NCBI GenBank assembly: GCA_017560855.1 | Contig: JAFZEB010000161.1 | Location: 1 to 11,294 of the forward strand | From: Ruminiclostridium sp. | Lineage (GTDB): Bacteria; Bacillota; Clostridia; Oscillospirales; Oscillospiraceae | Reading direction: 5' to 3' | DNA length: 11,294 nucleotides | In this document: one piece after another, positions 7,368 through 11,294 of the stretch | How positions within the stretch are numbered: the first letter of the stretch is position 1 | Layout of the letters: the number at the start of each line of letters is the position of its first letter | The notes under the pieces: generated by a model | The model's database searches: none | What the model was told of the DNA's origin: nothing | Seen by the model: only the letters and a program-made list of their open reading frames with translations | Made by a program: the position numbers and the translations under genes

Positions 7368-7421
7368 GATAGTGTTCCTCCTAAAGAAGTTATGTAAAAA
7401 TTATTTTTTAACAGAGTGGAA

Positions 7422-7449
7422 GCAGGGGCGATCCGAAAATCGCCCCTGC
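7422..7449. repeat. Single-hairpin relative of the dumbbell repeat
   Basis: GCAGGGGCGAT (7422-7432) and ATCGCCCCTGC (7439-7449) form an 11-bp perfect stem with a 6-base loop. The AGGGGCG...CGCCCCT frame matches the ends of the elements at 172-250 and 6352-6429, so this looks like a half-length or collapsed copy. On the minus strand it lies about 40 bases before the hbd ribosome binding site and would be transcribed between crt and hbd. It has no T run and is not a terminator. Confidence 0.75.
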
Positions 7450-7470
7450 AGAAAAGTACAAGGGATTTGA

Positions 7471-7536
7471 ATTAGTGGTTCTTGAACTTCTCCAGCTTAC
7501 GCTTCTCAACGAAGGCCTTCATAGCGTCCTTCTGGT
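7471..7536 (-). pseudogene. Duplicated 3' end of crt (66-bp fragment)
   Basis: These 66 bases match 7665-7730, the end of crt, at 64 positions with no gaps. Read on the minus strand they encode the last 20 residues of crotonase (QKDAMKAFVEKRKLEKFKNH) and the TAA stop. Both differences are silent third-position changes (Ala GCC/GCT, Asp GAC/GAT). The fragment has no start and no upstream coding sequence: homology stops abruptly at 7536, where the hairpin-rich stretch begins. It may be the remnant of a second crt copy, a duplication made during insertion of the element between the copies, or a regenerated gene end like that left by integrative elements. Confidence 0.9.
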
Positions 7537-7664
7537 GAGAATTTGACTTGCTTTGCCGGGAGTGAATCCCGTCAAAGCCAAGGTTTTGCTGACGCAAAAC
7601 GCTTGTCGGCGCAAGCGCCGTCCCTGCGCGTGCAGGTGCCGGACCAGAACCACCGGAACCATTG
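7537..7664. other. 128-bp hairpin array between the two copies of the crt tail
   Basis: Four clear hairpins stand in a row. One spans 7550-7578: GCTTTG/CAAAGC, one mismatch, then CGGGA/TCCCG around GTGAA. The second is GTTTTGC-tgac-GCAAAAC (7583-7600). The third is CGGCGC-aa-GCGCCG (7607-7620). The fourth is CCTGC-gcgt-GCAGG (7623-7636). A weaker CCGG/CCGG pairing follows at 7639-7656. None is followed by a T run. The stretch has no similarity to the crt or hbd coding sequence and fits a small mobile palindromic element or a structured intercistronic RNA of the crt-hbd transcript. Confidence 0.7.
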
Positions 7665-7730
7665 ATTAGTGGTTCTTGAACTTCTCCAGCTTACGCTTCT
7701 CAACGAAAGCCTTCATAGCATCCTTCTGGT
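7665..7730. repeat. 66-bp direct repeat, copy inside crt
   Basis: This is the partner of 7471-7536, offset by exactly 194 bases with 64 of 66 identities. It contains the crt stop codon and last 20 codons. Recombination between the two copies would remove one repeat plus the 128-bp array and leave crt whole. Confidence 0.92.
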
Positions 7731-8442
7731 CCTCGGTAGCGAAGCAGGTTGCGAATGCCAGAGCCTCGTAGGTAGCTGCGGTGGAGATGTCGCAGTCGAT
7801 GCCGCGGCGGATAGCCATCTTGGAAGTACGGATAGCGACCTGAGCCTTGGAAGCGATCTTGTTAGCCATTTCCAGAGCGAAAGCCATCAGCTCCTCAGCG
7901 GGAACCACGTGCTGGACCAGGCCGATCTCCAGAGCGCGCTTAGCGTCGATGGTGTCAGCGGTGTAGATCAGCTCCATAGCAGCGCCGGTGCCGATGATAC
8001 GAGCCATACGCTGGGTGCCGCCGAAGCCGGGGATGATGCCCAGGCCAACTTCGGGCTGACCGAACTTTGCCTTCTCGGAAGCGACGCGGATGTCAGCAGC
8101 CAGAGCCAGCTCGCAGCCGCCGCCCAGAGCGAAGCCGTTGACAGCAGCGATGGTGGGCTTGGGGAACAGGTCCACGCGCATCATCAGGTTGTTGCCCAGC
8201 TCGGAGAATGCCAGACCCTCTTCGACGTTCATGGTAGCCATCTCGCCGATGTCAGCGCCAGCGACGAAGGAACGGCCTGCGCCGGTGATGACGACGACAT
8301 AGATCTCGTCGTCCTTCTCAACGATGTCCAGAGCCTTGGTCAGGTCTGCGAAAACCTGGGAGCTCAGAGCGTTCAGAGCCTCGGGGCGGTTCATGGTGAC
8401 GATACCGACGTTACCCTGCTTGGTTACTTCAACAAATGCCAT
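7666..8442 (-). CDS. crt: Crotonase / 3-hydroxybutyryl-CoA dehydratase (enoyl-CoA hydratase family)
   Basis: A 258-residue, full-length enoyl-CoA hydratase that removes water from 3-hydroxybutyryl-CoA to give crotonyl-CoA, the step after Hbd in butyrate formation. Family features are AGADIGEM (61-68) and the oxyanion-hole region FALGGGCELALA (104-115), with the two catalytic glutamates E111 (GGCELA) and E131 (GQPEVGLG); GFGGTQRMAR follows. The C terminus KRKLEKFKNH lacks a fused dehydrogenase domain. AGGAGG (plus-strand 8451-8456) lies 8 bases before the ATG. A promoter at 8532-8560 should give a leader of about 80 bases. hbd lies downstream on the same strand, but thl, bcd and etfAB are not in the window, so the butyrate genes are split in this genome or continue elsewhere. 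Codons favour GCT, GGT and AAC, as in highly expressed genes. The 3' end is duplicated at 7471-7536. Confidence 0.95.
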   Translation of the reverse strand: MAFVEVTKQGNVGIVTMNRPEALNALSSQVFADLTKALDIVEKDDEIYVVVITGAGRSFVAGADIGEMATMNVEEGLAFSELGNNLMMRVDLFPKPTIAAVNGFALGGGCELALAADIRVASEKAKFGQPEVGLGIIPGFGGTQRMARIIGTGAAMELIYTADTIDAKRALEIGLVQHVVPAEELMAFALEMANKIASKAQVAIRTSKMAIRRGIDCDISTAATYEALAFATCFATEDQKDAMKAFVEKRKLEKFKNH

Positions 8443-8531
8443 TGTTGTTACCTCCTAATATAAATCGGGGATACGATATTACAAAAACGGATTATACAGG
8501 CGCTTTACACCCATATATAACTATCAACGCT

Positions 8532-8560
8532 AGTATACTGTTTTTTTCTTTGGGTGACAA
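8532..8560 (-). promoter_or_regulatory. Sigma-A promoter for crt-hbd
   Basis: On the minus strand TTGTCA (8555-8560) and TATACT (8532-8537) are 17 bases apart, each one mismatch from consensus. A second TATAAT lies closer to the gene (8491-8496, minus) but lacks a partner -35 at the right distance. Confidence 0.75.
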
Positions 8561-8564
8561 GAAA

Positions 8565-8599
8565 ATTTCGCTCTATGATTTCGCTAAAAAATACGAAAT
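8565..8599. promoter_or_regulatory. Repeated 8-mer upstream of the crt promoter (possible operator)
   Basis: ATTTCGCT occurs twice, at 8565-8572 and 8578-8585, a spacing of 13 bases, and an inverted half CGAAAT is at 8594-8599. The block begins 5 bases upstream of the crt -35 box on the minus strand, where an activator or an UP-like element could act. It may also be chance in AT-rich DNA; no regulator gene is adjacent. Confidence 0.3.
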
Positions 8600-8621
8600 A
8601 AAACTGCCATTTCTAGTGAAA

Positions 8622-9347
8622 TTACAGGCCAATCGTATGAAAGATTTGTGTCAGATACTCAGCCAGAGGCAGATAGGCCAGAGGGAGGAAAATGGCGGGG
8701 AGCATATTGCCCACCCGAAGGCGGATTTTGGGCAGGTCCAGCATGTTCAGACCGATGCCCAGGATGATGCATCCGCCCACGGCGCTCATCTCAGTGATGA
8801 CTGCCTGCTGGAGGTAGGGAGCCACCAGCCCGGCCAGCAGGGTCAGGCCCCCCTGGTAGAGCAGGATGGGGATGGCAGAGAAGGCCACGCCGATGCCCAG
8901 GGCGGTGGTCATGCTCACGGCGGTGACGCCGTCGATGACCGACTTGGAGACGAGAACGGCATAGTCCCCGTGGATGCCCGCGTTGATGGAACCCACGATG
9001 GCCATGGCGCCCACGCAGAAGAGAACGGAGGCGGACACGAAGCCCTCGGTGAAGGTGCTGTTGCCGTCGGAGTTCTTTTCAAATCTCTTCCGAAGGGATT
9101 CGCCCACAGAATCCAGCCGTTTTTCGATGTCGATGGCCTCGCCCAGGATGGTGCCCACCACCAGGCAGACCACCACGCAGAGGGTGTTCTTGGTGCCGAT
9201 GGCCGAGGTCATGCCAATGCTTACCACGCACAGGCCCAGGGCCTGGGTGAGGACGGTGAGAAACCGCTGGGGGAGTTTTCCTTTGAGCAGCAGACCAAGC
9301 ATACTGCCCAGGAGGATCAGAATACAGTTGATGATGGTGGCGATCAT
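8622..9347 (-). CDS. DUF554 family membrane protein (YdfK-like)
   Basis: A 241-residue integral membrane protein of the DUF554 family, whose biochemical role is unsettled. About seven hydrophobic segments can be seen near residues 3-21, 32-50, 55-72, 100-120, 145-175, 185-205 and 212-232, with a charged cytoplasmic-type loop (EKRLDSVGESLRKRFEKNS) between the third and fourth. GTILGEAIDIEKRLD, FCVGAMAIVGSINAG and the FSAIPILLYQGGLTLLA stretch are family-like. A longer frame starts at 9398, but the promoter -10 box at 9398-9403 lies on top of that ATG, so transcription begins downstream of it; the ATG at 9347 has AAAGGA (plus-strand 9354-9359) 6 bases upstream and is preferred. No convincing terminator was found between this gene and crt, so some read-through into crt is possible. 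Confidence 0.87.
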   Translation of the reverse strand: MIATIINCILILLGSMLGLLLKGKLPQRFLTVLTQALGLCVVSIGMTSAIGTKNTLCVVVCLVVGTILGEAIDIEKRLDSVGESLRKRFEKNSDGNSTFTEGFVSASVLFCVGAMAIVGSINAGIHGDYAVLVSKSVIDGVTAVSMTTALGIGVAFSAIPILLYQGGLTLLAGLVAPYLQQAVITEMSAVGGCIILGIGLNMLDLPKIRLRVGNMLPAIFLPLAYLPLAEYLTQIFHTIGL

Positions 9348-9397
9348 GGGGTGTCCTTTCCGGATAAGAACCCTTATTATATTTTTTAGTATGCCCA

Positions 9398-9426
9398 ACT
9401 ATACCCCCTTGCCCTGACTTTGTCAA
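9398..9426 (-). promoter_or_regulatory. Sigma-A promoter for the DUF554 gene
   Basis: On the minus strand TTGACA (9421-9426) and TATAGT (9398-9403) are 17 bases apart; only one base differs from consensus. The transcript would start near 9391, about 45 bases before the ATG at 9347. Confidence 0.85.
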
Positions 9427-9487
9427 ACAAAATTCCCGCATGGAATTCCTTGGACCCGCATACCATTTCCAGAAAGGGGGTGGCGCT

Positions 9488-10978
9488 GTGCGCTCTGTGG
9501 CAGTCTTAACGGCAACGGGCATCCTGTCCCAACTCATAGGCTTTGGCTATCGGGTCCTGCTGACCCGACTGGCCGGGGCGGAGATCTTAGGGCTCTACCA
9601 GCTTCTCCTGCCGGTTTATGCCGTTCTCCTGTCTCTGACCTCCGTGGGACTCACCCAGGCGGTTTCCAATTTGTCCGCCCGATACGAGGTATTGGGGAAC
9701 CGGCGGGCCATCCATCAACTTCGGGGCCAGGCCATCCGAACCTTTTTCCTGCTGGCCCTTCTGCCCTGCTCCCTCCTGCTGGCCTGTTCCGATGCCGCCT
9801 CGGTGTACATTCTGGCCGATGCCCGGACCCGGCTGGGCCTGATGCTTTTGGTCCCCTGCCTGCTGCTGACCGGCACGGAGAACCTCCACAAGCACTATTT
9901 TTATGGGACCGGCCGGGTCCTTCCCCCCGCCCTTACCGAACTCATCGAGCAGGTCCTCAAGGCAGTTTTTATCCTCTCCCTGCTGGTGATCCTTCAGCCC
10001 TCCACCCCGGAAAGAGCCGTAGGGATCATCGTTCTGGGGATGATTTTGTGCGAGATCTTTTCCGCCGTCACCCAGGTCATCCTCTTTCGGGTGTACTTAG
10101 GCCGCCCCGGGAAACTGCCGGGAAAGCCCGTAGAAAAACCCTTTCTCCGGCGCCAGATGGCCCATATTGCTCTGCCCCTGGGTTTTGCCGCTCTGCTGGG
10201 AAACCTGATCTCCTCCCTGAACGCCCTGCTCATCCCCCGGCTGCTGACCTTGGGAGGGATGGACCAAGGGGAAGCCGTTTCGGCCTATGGGGTCACCTTC
10301 GGCATGACCCTGCCCATGCTCCTGCTGCCCACGGCTTTCCTCTCTGCCCTGGGACTGGTCCTCACCCCCAAGCTGTCCCAGGCTTCGGCTCTGGGGCAGG
10401 AAGAGGTCATCCGTTCCCACATCCGCCGTTCTGTGGGGACGGCCAACCGGATCCTGATCCCTGCCCTGTCCCTGCTGGCCGTCCTTGGGTCCGGTTTGGG
10501 CGTGACGTTATATGAAGAACCCACCGTGGGGGATCATCTGCTTTTGTTGGCCCTGGGGGTGTTGTTCTCCTCCTGGCAGACTCTGTTCTATTTTGTTCTC
10601 AGCGGTCTGGACCGACAGGGGACCTCGGCGGCCATTGCCCTGGTCTGCGACCTGGTCCAGCTGGTCTTCACCTGCCTGACCGTGTCCCGGCTGGGCATGG
10701 CGGGGTACGCCGTGAGCTTCGGGGTGGCCGCTCTGCTGGGAGCTGTCCTCACCTGGCGGGCGGTCTCCCGGGAGACCGGCCTGAAGCTGCCCCTCTTTGA
10801 CTGGTTCGCCGCCCCCACCCTGGCGGCCTGTCTTGGAACCGCCTGCGGGGACCTGGTGGAGACCGTTCTTCTCCGGGCGGGGCTCACCGCCCTTCCGGCT
10901 GCTTTGTGGGCCATGGGGTTTGGATTGGTGTTATATTGGGCGGGGCTGGAGGCGATGGGAGTTGGCAGACAAACGTGA
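9488..10978 (+). CDS. SpoVB/MurJ-like polysaccharide flippase (MOP superfamily)
   Basis: A 496-residue multi-pass membrane protein with about 14 hydrophobic segments, the usual size of the SpoVB/RfbX/MurJ branch of the MOP exporters, which flip lipid-linked sugars or peptidoglycan precursors across the membrane. The N-terminal segment TATGILSQLIGFGYRVLLTRLAGAEILGLYQLL and the following VGLTQAVSNLSARYE are typical of SpoVB-like proteins of spore formers. The GTG at 9488 is preferred over the ATG at 9440 because AAAGGGGG at 9473-9480 is 7 bases upstream and the first membrane helix then starts near the N terminus. No clear plus-strand promoter or terminator was found. Whether it serves spore cortex formation (SpoVB itself), lipid II or another polymer cannot be read from the sequence, so no symbol is given. 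Confidence 0.87.
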   Translation: MRSVAVLTATGILSQLIGFGYRVLLTRLAGAEILGLYQLLLPVYAVLLSLTSVGLTQAVSNLSARYEVLGNRRAIHQLRGQAIRTFFLLALLPCSLLLACSDAASVYILADARTRLGLMLLVPCLLLTGTENLHKHYFYGTGRVLPPALTELIEQVLKAVFILSLLVILQPSTPERAVGIIVLGMILCEIFSAVTQVILFRVYLGRPGKLPGKPVEKPFLRRQMAHIALPLGFAALLGNLISSLNALLIPRLLTLGGMDQGEAVSAYGVTFGMTLPMLLLPTAFLSALGLVLTPKLSQASALGQEEVIRSHIRRSVGTANRILIPALSLLAVLGSGLGVTLYEEPTVGDHLLLLALGVLFSSWQTLFYFVLSGLDRQGTSAAIALVCDLVQLVFTCLTVSRLGMAGYAVSFGVAALLGAVLTWRAVSRETGLKLPLFDWFAAPTLAACLGTACGDLVETVLLRAGLTALPAALWAMGFGLVLYWAGLEAMGVGRQT

Positions 10979-10991
10979 TGTATGGTTCTGT

Positions 10992-11106
10992 ACCCCTCAT
11001 CAGTCAGCCTGCGGCTGCCAGCTTCCCCCCAGGGGGAAGCCTTGCCTTCGATAGAAAGGAGCCTTCTCCCTGGGGAGAAGGTGCCCCGAAGGGGCGGATG
11101 AGGGGT
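10992..11106. repeat. 115-bp multi-hairpin intergenic repeat with 9-bp inverted ends
   Basis: ACCCCTCAT (10992-11000) and ATGAGGGGT (11098-11106) are inverted ends. Between them lie four hairpins: CAGCC-tgc-GGCTG (11005-11017), GCTTCCCC/GGGGAAGC (11021-11040), CCTTCTCCC-tg-GGGAGAAGG (11062-11081) and GCCCC-gaa-GGGGC (11083-11095). There is no coding capacity. It has the form of a small non-autonomous mobile element and fills most of the gap between the flippase gene and tadA. Its left third resembles 6276-6330. Confidence 0.78.
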
Positions 11107-11122
11107 CGTTTCCTATGCCCCC

Positions 11123-11151
11123 TTGCCACAGGGAACGTTTTCCGCTACAAT
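11123..11151 (+). promoter_or_regulatory. Sigma-A promoter for tadA
   Basis: TTGCCA (11123-11128) and TACAAT (11146-11151) with 17 bases between; each box differs from consensus at one base. The start site would be near 11158, about 19 bases before the ATG. Confidence 0.72.
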
Positions 11152-11176
11152 ATCCCCAACGAAAGGAGGGGACCCC

Positions 11177-11294
11177 ATGGAACGGGAAGACTATATGCGG
11201 GAGGCCCTGGTGCTGGCCCGGGAAGCCTATGAGGCCGGGGAGGTCCCCGTGGGCTGTGTCATCGTGAAGAACGGCCGGATCATTGGCCGGGGCC
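11177..11294 (+). CDS. tadA: tRNA-specific adenosine deaminase TadA, N-terminal fragment
   Basis: The 39 visible codons read EREDYMREALVLAREAYEAG followed by EVPVGCVIVKNGRIIGRG, the conserved start of the TadA/cytidine-deaminase fold. TadA converts adenosine 34 of tRNA-Arg(ACG) to inosine. The zinc-binding HAE and PCxxC motifs lie beyond the window, so related deaminases of the same fold cannot be fully excluded, though EVPVG(C/A)VIV is characteristic of TadA. AAGGAGGG at 11163-11170 is 6 bases before the ATG. The gene is cut by the window edge. Confidence 0.88.
   Translation, partial: MEREDYMREALVLAREAYEAGEVPVGCVIVKNGRIIGRG

Noticed and set aside
6501..7397. 298-codon plus-strand frame opposite hbd
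   Set aside because: It is antisense to a well-recognised enzyme, has no ribosome binding site, and its Ser/Asp/Leu/Gln-rich product reflects hbd codon bias.
7519..7662. 47-codon minus-strand frame starting in the hairpin array and ending in the crt-tail copy
   Set aside because: There is no ribosome binding site before its ATG, it reads the duplicated crt tail in the wrong frame, and the sequence is explained by hairpins.
7669..8463. 264-codon plus-strand frame opposite crt
   Set aside because: Same reason as for hbd: it is a mirror of biased codons with no start signals.
8436..9389. 317-codon plus-strand frame opposite the DUF554 gene
   Set aside because: Its His/Gly/Asp-rich product lacks any family feature, whereas the minus strand encodes a regular membrane protein with promoter and ribosome binding site.
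10992..11106. CRISPR-like or riboswitch element before tadA
   Set aside because: There are no regularly spaced identical repeats, and the tadA promoter lies downstream of the hairpins, so they are not in its leader.

Overview
The window looks like chromosomal DNA from a gut-type, GC-rich member of the Clostridia, probably an Oscillospiraceae or Flavonifractor-like Firmicute. The signs are strong AGGAGG ribosome binding sites, the holB-ricT pair known from Bacillus and Clostridia, a SpoVB-type flippase, a DUF1292 protein, crotonase and 3-hydroxybutyryl-CoA dehydrogenase genes of the butyrate route, and two families of palindromic intergenic repeats. The taxon is an inference from gene content; no rRNA or tRNA gene is present.

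Left part (1-6228, all plus strand): the end of an alpha/beta-hydrolase esterase; a 79-bp dumbbell palindromic repeat; holB (clamp-loader delta prime) and ricT (PSP1/YaaT, with a long basic tail) as an operon closed by a strong terminator at 2626-2661; then ppx and ppk1, which overlap by 28 bp and encode opposing enzymes of polyphosphate metabolism; then a consensus sigma-A promoter six bases after the ppk1 stop that drives a small acidic DUF1292 gene with its own terminator.

Middle (6229-9426, minus strand genes): the 340-bp gap 6179-6518 holds the DUF1292 terminator, one copy each of two repeat families, and the terminator of hbd. hbd and crt are transcribed leftwards, crt first, from a promoter at 8532-8560. 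The 298 bp between them are crowded: an exact-length 66-bp duplicate of the 3' end of crt, a 128-bp stretch made almost wholly of hairpins, and a single-hairpin relative of the dumbbell repeat. Next comes a DUF554 membrane protein gene with its own TTGACA-17-TATAGT promoter.

Right part (9427-11294, plus strand): a SpoVB/MurJ-like polysaccharide flippase, a multi-hairpin repeat bounded by 9-bp inverted repeats, a promoter, and the first 39 codons of tadA (tRNA adenosine deaminase).

Most genes are ordinary housekeeping genes. The unusual material lies in the intergenic DNA: a dumbbell repeat whose two palindromic cores differ completely between copies while staying self-complementary, and the duplicated crt tail flanking a hairpin array. 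No CRISPR array, transposase, defence system or phage gene was seen.
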